Origin: Neonectria sp. B-13
Taxonomy: Eukaryota; Ascomycota; Sordariomycetes; Hypocreales; Nectriaceae
NCBI GenBank assembly: GCA_002682825.1
Contig: NOKP01000001.1
Span: 2,315,845-2,379,844, forward strand
Reading direction: 5' to 3'
DNA: 64,000 bases
The notes under the pieces are model-generated. The model saw only the letters and a program-made list of their open reading frames with translations, was not told the origin of the DNA and ran no database searches. The position numbers and the translations under genes were made by a program. The stretch's first letter is position 1. Each line of letters opens with the position of its first letter. Shown here piece after piece: positions 31,092-41,514 of the stretch.

Positions 31092-31947
31092 TCATCTGTA
31101 GACCTCGTCGAACGGCCGAGTGTCTGAGAAGCATGAGTCCCAGACTTGGTTGATGACCTTAGTTGCTTGTACGTCGTCCTTGCATCGTGGGCGAGCCATG
31201 ACGGACTGGATTGCCCTCTTCCGCACGCAGTCTTGAAATTGCTGTGTCAACTTCCAGTTTCCTCTTGTGAATGCCTCTCTCGTCCATCTGCATTCTCCGC
31301 TGAGCATTGAAGCGCGAATCTAGTGGAGCAATGAATCAGTATTGGGTCGCGCGGAGTGGATATCAAGCCGGAATGTATGTAGGCTGATAACTCACCTCTG
31401 TGCAGGCGGCATGCTTCAAGTCCTTGTCGCCGGTCCAGTCCACCTTCCATCTTAGATGGTCCCACGCATGCACCATCTCATGCGCCAGTGTATCCTCCAA
31501 GTGTTTCCGGTCGCGCACCTCGTTGGCGCAGAGCAGGATGCCGTGGTTGGGGCTGAAGCCTCCGGACTGCCTCCGGACCTGGCCATCCTCTTCGAGATGG
31601 GCGGGGCAGCGGCGGCAGACGACGTTGGAGGGGTCCAGCCGTCCGTTGAGGGCCTCGATCTTTTCGGACATGAAGCGCACGACGGGGGAGTAAGTGAAAA
31701 GCCAGTCGCGGTAGTCCTCGCAGCGCTTGCAGTCGCGCTCCTCGTGAACGCGGTAGCGCCACTCGCGGAAGTGGAATTGGCCCTCGGGGGTCACTTGGCC
31801 GGAGAGGATCTTGAAGTAGTTCATCCACCATTTCGTCTCGGGGTCGAAGCCGGTGCGGGCGGGATCGTTGACGACTTCCTTGGGTTTGTTGGAGGGGGCG
31901 GGAGCTCCCTCCGGAGTCGACGTCGATGCCGGGGCTTCGGATGCCAT
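31092..31947 (-). CDS. atp23: Mitochondrial inner-membrane metalloprotease Atp23
   Basis: The two-exon model is complement(31092..31319, 31396..31947), for 259 residues; the splice is ACAGAG/GTGAGT to CTAG/ATTCGC. The zinc-protease motif HEMVHAWDH is intact, and conserved cysteine pairs appear in [10 protein letters not shown] and VVCRRCPAH. The C-terminal segment [14 protein letters not shown] is typical. Atp23 is imported to the intermembrane space, where in yeast it processes Atp6 and assists its assembly into the Fo sector of ATP synthase. I start at the ATG at 31947 (MASEAPAST); an in-frame extension to 32277 adds 110 residues without conserved character. The gene is divergent from glutamate 5-kinase, 438 bp away. 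Confidence 0.93.
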
Positions 31948-32385
31948 GGTAGCAACTGCCACAAGGTGTGAGTTTTGGTTTCGCGGGCAATTGTCTTGTT
32001 CCTCGAGACGGAAGTCTGAGGTACGGCGGTGGGCGTTGATGTTGTTGCGACACGAGCGCCACAGTCTATCGCTTTCTGCCCTCTCCAATGCAAGCAAGTT
32101 CGGGATTCTGCCGGCCCAAAGCAGCCCGCACCCGAGGGCGGTGAGCAACCCCAGAGTGGGATCTGGAAGTTGACTCTCCTCGGCAAGTGACACACAGTCA
32201 AAGCGCCCGACATCGGTTCCAGGGCATGGAAGTTTTCTGTAGCCACCCAAGCCGCCTAGCCCAATCAAACGAGCCACTGGAACTAGAGCATTTCACCAGG
32301 GTTCTAGAGCCAAACGCAACGCAACGCCTTTCCGCCCATCGCACGACAACTGCAGTCCCACATTGAAGACGACAGGGCGTACAAA
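31948..32385. promoter_or_regulatory. Shared divergent promoter region, atp23 / glutamate 5-kinase
   Basis: These 438 bp lie between the two start codons of head-to-head genes and must contain both promoters. No separate gene is evident; the minus-strand frames crossing it are upstream extensions of, or overlap, atp23. Confidence 0.5.
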
Positions 32386-34120
32386 ATGACAAGTGAGAAC
32401 GTCGGCCATTGTAAGCGTTGTCCCCTCTCACGCGATGCCCCTGTCCTGAGCTATATATGTAAACCTTTGTGGCCTGGTTGTTGTTGTCGTTTTGTTATGG
32501 AATATTCACCACCCCGCCACCAACACTTACTGACGTTCATCCCCACCGTGTCGCAGATATGAAAGGGAATAAGCCCCTGACCATCGTCATAAAGCTGGGT
32601 ATGGCCGCTGCATTCCAGTTATCAATTGCCCTCACTGACCTGACACGACGCGCGTGCAGGAACCAGCTCCATCGTCGATGAGAAGACCCATGAGCCACTG
32701 TTGCCGATTCTGACGCTCATCGTCGACACCGCGGTGAAGCTACGCAAGGATGGTCACAGAGTAGTCATTGTATCCTCAGGGGCCATCGGAGTTGGCCTCC
32801 GGCGCATGGACGTCGAAAAGCGACCAAAGCATCTTGCGCAGTTGCAGGTGAGATTTTCCGAGACCTCGAGGGCACTACAAGAGGCCTAACATCTTGCGTA
32901 ATCTAGGCACTGGCAGCCATCGGCCAATGCCGTTTAATCAGCCTATGGGATAGTCTGTTCAGCCATCTAAGGCAGCCGGTTGCACAGATTCTACTCACCA
33001 GAAACGATATTGCAGATGTACCATCTCCCCGTCCGACAGCCGTAGGCGTCGTCAATGCTAACATCCACTCCCAGCGAACGAGATACCAGAATGCCCAGAA
33101 CACGTTCAACGCCTTGCTGGAACAAGGAGTGATCCCCATTGTTAACGAGAACGACACCTTGGCCGTTGCCGAAATCAAGTTCGGCGACAACGATACCCTT
33201 TCCGCCATCACAGCTGCCATGATCCACGCCGACATGCTGTTCCTCATGACAGACGTCGATTGTCTCTACGACAAGAATCCTCGTACTCACCCAGACGCCC
33301 AGCCCATTGAAGTCGTGGACGACATTTCGGCTTTGCAGGCCGATGGTATGTGCACCTTGCTTCCCAACATCAGATCCAGAACTAACGGGACTCAGTATCG
33401 AGTGCCGGCTCCTCACTTGGCACCGGTGGCATGAGCACCAAGATCATAGCTGCCCGGCTAGGAATCTCAGCAGGAGTTACGACAATAATTGCCAAGTCCT
33501 CCAACCCAGGAAATGTTCTCAACATTGTCCGTTACCTCCAGCCACGACTAAAGTCATCATCCCCCTCCCCCGCCGCCGAGGACCGTGGCAAGGAGTCCCT
33601 ATCACGATCGACGTCATCTCTAAAGCTATCAACTCCTCCATCGTCGGAAGATTTGACCGTCCCCCTCCACACGCGGTTCTTGCCCTCGGAAGATCCTATC
33701 CGAGACCGGCATTTCTGGCTCCTACACACCCCGAACCCCCACGGTACCTTGTACATTGACACAGGGGCTTACAAGGCGCTTACTGGCAAGGCAGGGCTGC
33801 TTCCGGTGGGAGTGGTCGATGTAGAAGGCAACTTTGCCCAGCAGGAGGTGGTGCGGCTGGTTGTCGTGCAACGGCGACGATCCCCCGGCCCCGACGGGAA
33901 GCTCTGGGAGGGTATCCCTGAAGAGGTTGGAAGAGCGCTCGTCAACTATGCAGCCGCTGAGATTTCACGAATCAAGGGCCACCAAAGCGTGGATATTCAG
34001 GGGATACTAGGATATGCCGACAGCGAGTACGTTGCGCATCGCCAACATGTCGGCTTCTTCAGGAGAGAAAGCAGGCCCGTAACCCCAACTCGGGAGCTCA
34101 ACCGAGCCATAATGGAATAG
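32386..34120 (+). CDS. pro1: Glutamate 5-kinase (gamma-glutamyl kinase) with PUA domain
   Basis: The five-exon model is 32386..32410, 32557..32598, 32660..32847, 32907..33345, 33396..34120, for 472 residues. The first two tiny exons give [20 protein letters not shown]; if the first intron is wrong, translation could begin at the ATG at 32559 (MKGNKPL). Later joins rebuild [19 protein letters not shown], then [13 protein letters not shown] and [20 protein letters not shown]. The amino-acid kinase core includes [36 protein letters not shown] and [11 protein letters not shown]-terminal PUA domain follows a Ser-rich linker. The enzyme phosphorylates L-glutamate, the committed step of proline synthesis, and is usually feedback-inhibited by proline. 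Confidence 0.93.
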
Positions 34121-34298
34121 AACGAAAATAGATGGGGGAGGCAAGCGAATACAGCGTCTTTTGATTGACAGGTGCTATCTGATAATCCAAATCGTGAGTG
34201 GCATGTCTGCCAGTCTTTTATCCCCCAGAACGCCACACAAACGGACAAACACCCCAACTCCAGTGGCCAGTAAAGCCCTAGTATATATACCCTGAAGA

Positions 34299-34926
34299 CT
34301 AGCCCGTCGCGAACAAGTTGTCTTCGTCGCGGAGGTACTCTCCGCAGTCCGCCTGCCTGAAGCAGACCACACCAGTGGGATCCAGCCTCCTTGCCTCGGC
34401 AGTGCTGCGCGCAGTGACGCCGAATCCCAGAGGAGTGTCGTTCATGCTGTAGACGACGACGCCCTGGTGCTCGGGGCAGTCCTCGGACCAGCGTCCAACG
34501 TGCGCCTTGACAGTGTTGCCGCCGTACAGGAAGGGCATCGCTCCGTTCTCCTTGACCCAGATCTTGTAGCGGGCATGCTCGGCGATGATGGGCAGCGCGG
34601 TGATGTGCATTCGGAACTTTCCAGACTTGGTAAACTTGCCTAAAGCGGGTTGGGTTAGCTAATGAGAGCAGGCCAGGGTTCCATCTTGCGGATAGCTTAC
34701 CGAGACAGGTGCCGAGGGAAAGAAGCTTCTCGCGAGCAATGGAAGTCGCGAGGTTGGCAATGGAGAGTCGGACATAGAAAACACGATCTTTAATGAGCCT
34801 GAAGACATATCGGTCCCCATTGGGGGAATCGTCGAGGGGTGCGATGAGGTTCTTGAGAGAGTTTCCGGTGTAGGTCGCGAGCTTCTCGAAGAGAATTTGC
34901 GTCTCGTTTTCCGTGAGAGGACGCAT
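34299..34926 (-). CDS. nip7: 60S ribosome biogenesis protein Nip7
   Basis: The two-exon model is complement(34299..34639, 34701..34926), for 188 residues; the splice CTCG/GTAAGC to TTTAG/GCAAG rebuilds LGTCLGKFTKSGKFRMHIT. The protein starts MRPLTENETQILFEKLATYT and carries the C-terminal PUA domain (YKIWVKENGAMPFLYGGNTV, HVGRWSEDCPEHQGVVVYSM, PLGFGVTA). Nip7 is a nucleolar factor needed for 27S pre-rRNA processing and 60S assembly in yeast. Length and motifs match the family. It converges with glutamate 5-kinase (178 bp apart) and is divergent from glycyl-tRNA synthetase. Confidence 0.95.
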
Positions 34927-35641
34927 CGTGTCCGAAGGGGAGTGGAGGATGCCGGTTTCTTGGGTTGTTTAGTGTCGGGAATGGTGTTGTCGGTGAGCCG
35001 AGAGGAGAGAAGGTGGACAAATGCGGTGATGATGATTTCTTGGTGTTGAGCAAGTCGTCGTCGGCCAATTATGAAGAAAAAAAGTTCCCAGCCCAGGAAC
35101 GATAAGGATCTTATCGGCGAGAAGTGGGGTTGGTTCGTGGATGCGCCACTCTGGGCGTCGGTGTGAGGAGGTTGAGGCCAAGAAGTGTGGCTGGTAATGC
35201 TCAGCTTGGGACGCTCGCTCTACGAATACGTAATCAAGGCCAAACTCTCACTCAGCACTCGAGGCCCTAACTCTGAGGTCAACAGAGGGGTAAAGGGCCC
35301 CTCCCCTAGACAACCTGGAGCCCCCGAGCACCCCACCGCCCACTGAAAAAGGCCCTATCTCGGCGAATGGACGATTCCCTCGAGGCTATAACTGCGTGAT
35401 ACCACATCCCATTCCACCCCCAAACACGCAAAGGCTTTAGGAAAGATAGGGTAAGGTACCGCGAGCGACCGCCTAAGCACCGAATCAGCGCCCGGAAGAG
35501 GAAAGAGCCCTGCAGAGCAAGTCACACCAGACAATTCCCCCACCATCCACCACCGTCCATCTCGGACCAGAACAGAGGAACCAAGTGCGCTTGAGCTTGT
35601 GACTCACGCACTTCTTTCTTCACGACCCATCGACCTAGTGG
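34927..35641. promoter_or_regulatory. Shared divergent promoter region, nip7 / grs1
   Basis: These 715 bp separate two head-to-head translation-related genes, so coordinated expression is plausible. I did not identify a canonical ribosome-biogenesis motif by eye. The minus-strand frames 34790-35068 and 34969-35181 overlap or precede nip7 and are not supported. Confidence 0.45.
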
Positions 35642-37900
35642 ATGAAGCCAATTCGTCTCCCCTCGCTCTCCGCACAGCTTGCAACTTCGGTTTCAACTTC
35701 GACTTCGACATTTACGTCGCCGTCAACGCTTCATCGGTTCAGGGCCTGCGCCGCCAGACGACCTCCCCGCTCCGCCTACTCCCGCCTGTTCGCAACATCG
35801 CGACCCCGCCACGCCTTCCAAGTGCAAAAGCAGCACAAGCTCAAGCAAGACATCATGTCTTCCTCCGCGACGACCCTCAAGGGCCAGCCCCTCGACAAGG
35901 GCGTCCTTGATAACATCCTCCGACGACGCATGTTCTACACCCCCTCCTTCGAGATCTACGGCGGTGTTGGTGGTCTCTACGACTATGGCCCTCCCGGCTG
36001 TTCCCTCCAGGCCAACATTGTCGATGTCTGGCGCAAGCACTTCATCCTCGAGGAGGACATGCTCGAGGTTGACACCACTGTCCTGACCCCGCACGAGGTC
36101 CTCAAGACCAGCGGCCACGTCGACAAGTTCGCCGATTGGATGTGCAAGGACCCCAAGAACGGCGACATTATGCGAGCCGACCACTACGTTGAGGCCATCC
36201 TCGAAGCTCGGCTAAACGGCAACAAGGAGGCTCGCGGCCTCAAGGTGGAGGAGAAGGAGGAGGACCCCAAAAAGAAGAAGAGAAAGGCCAAGACCGAGGC
36301 CATCAAGCTCGACGATGCCGTTGTCCAGGAGTACAAAGAGGTGCTCGCCAAGATCGACAACTACGGTGGCCCTGAGCTCGGTGAGCTCATCAAGAAGTAC
36401 GACCTCAAAAACCCTCTCACCGGTGTCCAGCCCTCGGAGCCCGTTGCCTTCAACCTCATGTTTCAGACCACCATCGGCCCCAGCAGCAACTCTCCCGGCT
36501 TCCTCCGCCCCGAGACCGCCCAGGGCCAGTTCCTCAACTTTGCCAAGCTCCTCGAGTTCAACCAGTCCCAGATGCCTTTCGCCTCCGCTTGCATTGGCAA
36601 GTCCTACCGAAATGAGATCTCCCCTCGTGCCGGTCTATTGCGTGTGCGAGAGTTCCTGATGGCCGAGATCGAGCACTTCGTTGACCCCGAGGGTGGTAAG
36701 AAGCATACCCGATTTCACGAGGTCGAGGATGTTGAGCTCGTCCTCCTTGACCGTGACACCCAACTTGCTGGCAAGACTCAGACCACCAGGGTCAAGGTTG
36801 GCGAGGCTGTCAAGTCTGGTCTCATCGACAACGAGACGCTGGGCTACTTCATTGCTCGTATCCATCTCTTTATGCAGAGGATTGGTGTTGACCAGTCCAA
36901 GATGCGCTTCCGACAGCACATGGCCAACGAGATGGCCCACTACGCCTGCGACTGCTGGGACTGTGAGCTGTTCACTTCTTCTGGTTGGATCGAGTGTGTC
37001 GGCTGCGCTGACCGAAGCGCCTACGACTTGACTGTTCATGCCAAAAAGACCGGTGCCCCCTTGGTCGTTCGTGAGCGACGTGAGGAGCCCCTCGTCATTG
37101 AGGAGTGGCAGATTGAGATCGAGAAGAAGAAGTTTGGCCCCCTTTTCAAGAAGGACGCTAAGACGGTCGAGGCCGCTCTGGAGGCTACGTCCCAGGAGCA
37201 GCGCGAGAAGCTGGCCAAGGAGCTGAGTGATACTGGCAGCATCACCCTTGAGGTGGCTGGTGTTGGCGAGGGCAAGGTCAAGGTCACCAAGGACTCGATC
37301 GCCATCGAGTTCCGCAAGCGGATCGAGAATACCCGCGAGTACACTCCCAACGTCATTGAGCCTTCATTCGGTATTGGCCGTATCCTGTACTCCTTGATGG
37401 AGCATAGCTTCTGGACTCGCGGCACCGATGGTGGCGACGAGGCACGTGGTGTAAGTATCTTCCAATGCAAGTATAGACGACACCGCAAGCTAACGCAATT
37501 CTAGGTCCTGTCTTTCCCTCCCACCGTGGCTCCTACCAAGGTTCTCATCGTGCCTCTGTCTACCAACGAGAAGTTCAAGCCTCTTCTGAAGACGCTGTCG
37601 CAGCGCCTGCGCACCACCGGTATCTCAAACCGCATCGACGACTCGTCTGCCACTATCGGCAAGCGCTACAGCCGAAACGACGAACTCGGTACTCCCCTGG
37701 GCATCACGATCGACTTTCAGACTGTCCAGGACGGCACTCTTACGCTCCGAGACCGTGACAGTACGGCTCAGGTGCGAGCTGACGAGGACCGGATTATCGA
37801 GGCCATCAAGTCACTCGTCGACGGCAGCAAGAAATGGGCTGACATCGAGTCCGAACTTCCCAAGTTTGAGGGTCAAGAGGTGGATATTGCTAGCCGATAA
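35642..37900 (+). CDS. grs1: Glycyl-tRNA synthetase, probable dual mitochondrial/cytosolic
   Basis: The two-exon model is 35642..37450 and 37505..37900, for 734 residues (donor GGT/GTAAGT, acceptor TTCTAG/GTCCTG). Class II features are present: RRRMFYTPSFEIYGGVGGLY, FLRPETAQGQFLNF, motif 2 YRNEISPRAGLLRVREF, motif 3 GIGRILYSLMEHSF, and a C-terminal anticodon-binding domain (KVLIVPLSTNEKFKPLLKTL). A eukaryote-type Lys-rich insertion (DPKKKKRKAKTEA) lies near residue 205. A second in-frame ATG at 35855 (MSSSATTLKG) would give a 663-residue cytosolic form. The 71-residue extension is Arg/Ser-rich, with no acidic residue until its last few positions, and looks like a mitochondrial presequence. 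The first ATG has T at -3 (weak), the second A at -3, which favours leaky scanning. The enzyme charges tRNA-Gly in both compartments in yeast. Confidence 0.95.
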
Positions 37901-40900
37901 AGGAGCTGGGGTATAGCGGGCGATGTAAAATATAGACGACAGAGCAAATCTGCCTGTGTCAGTGGAGGGGTGAAGAGTCAGGCCATAGGGACGAAGATTC
38001 ACCCAGATTCGATCTAGATATCCCGAGGAACAAAAGACTTATGTGGTCGAGAGACTGATCTCTTTTAAGATCAACTACGCCCTAGGCTTCTTTGATGTGA
38101 CTACGCACTCGGAAAGAACGTCTTGTAGGCGAAGGGCCTTTAAAGAAGAGTGAGCTCTCTGGTGCAACTCAGACATCCCACACAGTCATGCGATGCAGTC
38201 ATGCGATGCTGTCATGCTGTCAAACAAAACACATCCAATACTTAGTATTCCAATTTGATAATTTTACTTGATGCTTGTATCGTCATGTACACAGGTGCCG
38301 TTTTCGGAGGCAGAAGACTCCGCAAGAGGCTACCTACTACCGACTTACTTAGTGGCGGCCGTCGACAAAGGTCTATCACGTGAAAGCCAAGCGCGTAAGT
38401 ACTGCTATGGATAGAATGTCACGGTTTAAGGCACGTGCAGTGCGTTTCGGGCCGGCGTGGACGGGTACTGGGAAGAAATTTACTCTTGGACTTTTATGGC
38501 TCGGGAGCAGATCAGGGGATTCAAGATTCAGGGATGAGGGTTCTCTTCAAATAAAGAAGACAAGTAGAAAAAGGCGCGGATCTACAGTCCATGCACGCAC
38601 GCCGCGGCGGGTAGAGAGGACTGGGACTGGGATTGGGGATGGCGGCAAGGGCGAACATCCACATTACACATTACAGTATACAGTATCACCATAATTAGGT
38701 GCTACGCATACAGTCAATACGGGTTGCTCCGTGGCCAACGGTCGTGAGAGATGGCGACAAACGTGCTCGCCTGCCTCTGCCAGACTGTCTCGGGATCTAC
38801 CACAAGACAGGTTCTGGCTGGCACGTTGGGGACATTGCGACGATAGACGAGGCCAGCCAAGCCTCCCTTGTTGCCGTCCTTTCCAGCCAGCTTCCAGGGC
38901 ACGAGTAATGGCAGGTCGTGTTGGTAATAAGGTAGTTAAGCTGCGTGCGCCCTGAGATTGGGTTGCAATGGTGGGCCAGCCCCCTGCCCGTCAACCTGTC
39001 CGTCTTGAACATTCGCAGGTGAAGGCGGTGGGATGGATGGTGGTAGCGGTACTGGATTGGGGGCATCGGGGATGTCATCCGAGAGCATCAATAGCGCCCG
39101 ATCCGCTCGCGCCGTCCCCGTCGCCGACGCCGCCGCCGCCGATCCTGGCTCGCGCTGGAAATGGTCGCCACACGTTTGCGGCCTCGGCCTGATCTGGGCA
39201 TGTCTCGTTCGCGTAAGTTGTTGTTCATGGCGTTTTCTGCTCGGATGGCGGCAAATGCGAATGCGTGAGGGCTGCTGCTGCTGAGCTGTCCTGGGCCAGC
39301 TGGGATCATACGAAGAACGACGACGTGTGAATACTTAGGTATTCACCAACTACCCAACTAATAGTAGTCGTACGAAGGACGCGGTCTCATGTCTTGTAAG
39401 ACAGCGCTAAAGAGGCTCGGTTGAGTCCCCTTACCAACTAAGCTCGACACGGGCACATCTGGGCGCCATCTGTGTACTATGTATTCCAATATGCACATGT
39501 CGATAGGTGCCCGGTCAAGGTCCATGGACATGGACATGGAGATTAGTACCAAACACGACCCCAGACCACTCCATGGGGCGATCGCAACGGCAATGTCACC
39601 CAAGAAGAACCGTCGACGACGCGTTGGCCTACCGCTGCGTTGCAACCCCGACATGGCCATGGCCAACCAGGCGTCCAAGCCAGGGGATACAAGATTGGAC
39701 TGTGCGGTTTGTGGGTTGTGTGCGGTGGTGAGTGGAGGCCGGGCCCATCATTAGCAAGGAGCCCCAGAGTGCCAGAAGTGCCAGAAGTGCCAGACAAGAG
39801 AGTCGGCGAGCCAGAGTGACAGATTGCTGAGAACGACGGGACAGGCAGACCCGGCGCCTTTACTACTAGGCCCGCTGCTAGGTCGTGCGGCCTGGGTGTC
39901 GAAGGAATGGGTTGTGTGTCGGCCGGCCAGCCACTGATGTTGCCGCTCGCTGGTGCGTCTCTAGAGCTCAATAGCACCCAACATTCGAGGCTCTACTATG
40001 TAGAGCACAGTACTACTTAGGAGTACTACCTAGGCACTGGTAGGGGCCTAGCAGGCTTCTTCACGCTTCCGGCTATCATCGACGACCGAGTATACTGCGT
40101 GGCAGCTGTGAGTATCACGGATGCTGATCAACGGCAGCGGGGGACCGCAACCAACACCAGGCCCGGCCAAGCCCCGGCAGGTATGCGCGAGTACCCATAT
40201 TGCCAGGGCTCGTCAGGCAACAAACAGCATCAAGCCCTTGTGGACGCTGGGAATACCGGCGCATGGGAGCAATGGAAGCAATGGGCCATAAGCGGGGCAG
40301 CATTTCTCCCTGACAAACTCGGCGTTTTTAAGTTGCCTGGAGCTGGGTCCAGCTTGCATTTGTAAGGGGAACAAAGGCCAAAGGCCAAAGACAAGCCCGT
40401 GGCAATACTTTGTCACTTCTAGACTTCGCTCGGCCGCCTCCACTCGGCAAGCTCCAATCTTATTACGGAGTGGGTAAGTGTCGTGTAGGTACTGTAGGTG
40501 TAGTCAATAAGTACGAACATGTAAGTTGCCTCGCCGGAAAGACGCCCGTTGACAGACATCCAACATCCAACATCCAACAGGCATAGTAGTACGTTAGGCC
40601 AGTAGTACCTACGTGGGTGCCCAAGGTGGTTAGCAGGCAAACGGAAGTGAACAAAGAAGATGCCGGAGGCCGATAGGGCCACTGGTACCCCCCAAGACAG
40701 CTTCCAGTTGACTCATCCCACTAAACCGCCCGTCTACTAAGGTCTTCGCGCGCTGTGGGAACGGATGCTAACAGCGGGTGCTGGCGGCTGGGCCTCTGCT
40801 GGGCGCTCTGCTGGGTCTCGCCTGACACCTCCTTCCCCACCCCTCGTTTCCTCCCCCCCGTCACCTTCTGCTACTTCTCTCTACCTACGACTCCTTCTGC

Positions 40901-41514
40901 TCCTTCTTCTTCCTCTCCTCCTTGGTCCCCTTCATCAACCCTTTATCACCCGACCACCTCCTTTCAACATACTTTCTCTAGATGCCTTCATACACCTGAA
41001 CCAGCGCTGCACCAAAAGTCACAGGCGCATCTCGGGGTGACTGAATCTCCCCGCGGTCATCTGACTCCGCGCTCTCGCTCTCACTCCCACTTCCTGCGCC
41101 TGCCGCCCGCCACTGCCCGCATTGCCGCCCAGTGCCTCCACCCATTTCCGCCCGCCTCTCGTTACCGACGACAGGCGACCTGGGCCTTGACCGCCGCTTA
41201 GCGAACTACATGCCCTCCACGACCTCCCCGTGAGAAGGGCCTCCAGCTGCGCCGACGAGCAGATTGTTTGCAGCTCCTGGATTATCAGCTCCATCCTTTC
41301 TCGTTCTCGTCTCCGTTTTACTGTCGCAACGCCAACTCCATTGCTCCTGGAGTCTGGCATCCTCCAACGCCAAACGCAGCCGCAACCTGACGCAACTCGG
41401 CGAAACGTCAACCGTTGCATCTACGCGGCGCATCGCGAAAACGCTCATCGCACTCCTGACTCAGGGCCACAACGCGATTAATATTCCTCACTGCCGCCCT
41501 GACATCAATTCAGG
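37901..41514. other. 3.6 kb spacer, grs1 to cla4
   Basis: No gene is supported. It contains short repeats such as GCAGTCATGCGAT near 38180, GTGCCAGAA units near 39768 and CATCCAA units near 40555, and inverted CTAGG/CCTAG-rich patches near 40000-40050. The last 700 bp are strongly C/T-rich, consistent with the promoter and long leader of the PAK gene. A tRNA D-arm-like sequence near 39420-39455 is discussed under rejected items. Confidence 0.45.

Noticed and set aside
31948..32277. 110-residue N-terminal extension of Atp23
   Set aside because: Atp23 homologues begin close to the MASEAP start; the extension has no conserved character and covers the divergent promoter.
39418..39460. tRNA-like stretch (minus strand AGCTTAGTTGGTAAGG resembles a D-arm / A box)
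   Set aside because: The A-box-like part matches well, but there is no GGTTCGANTCC B box at the right distance downstream on that strand and no pairing acceptor stem. At most it is a tRNA relic.
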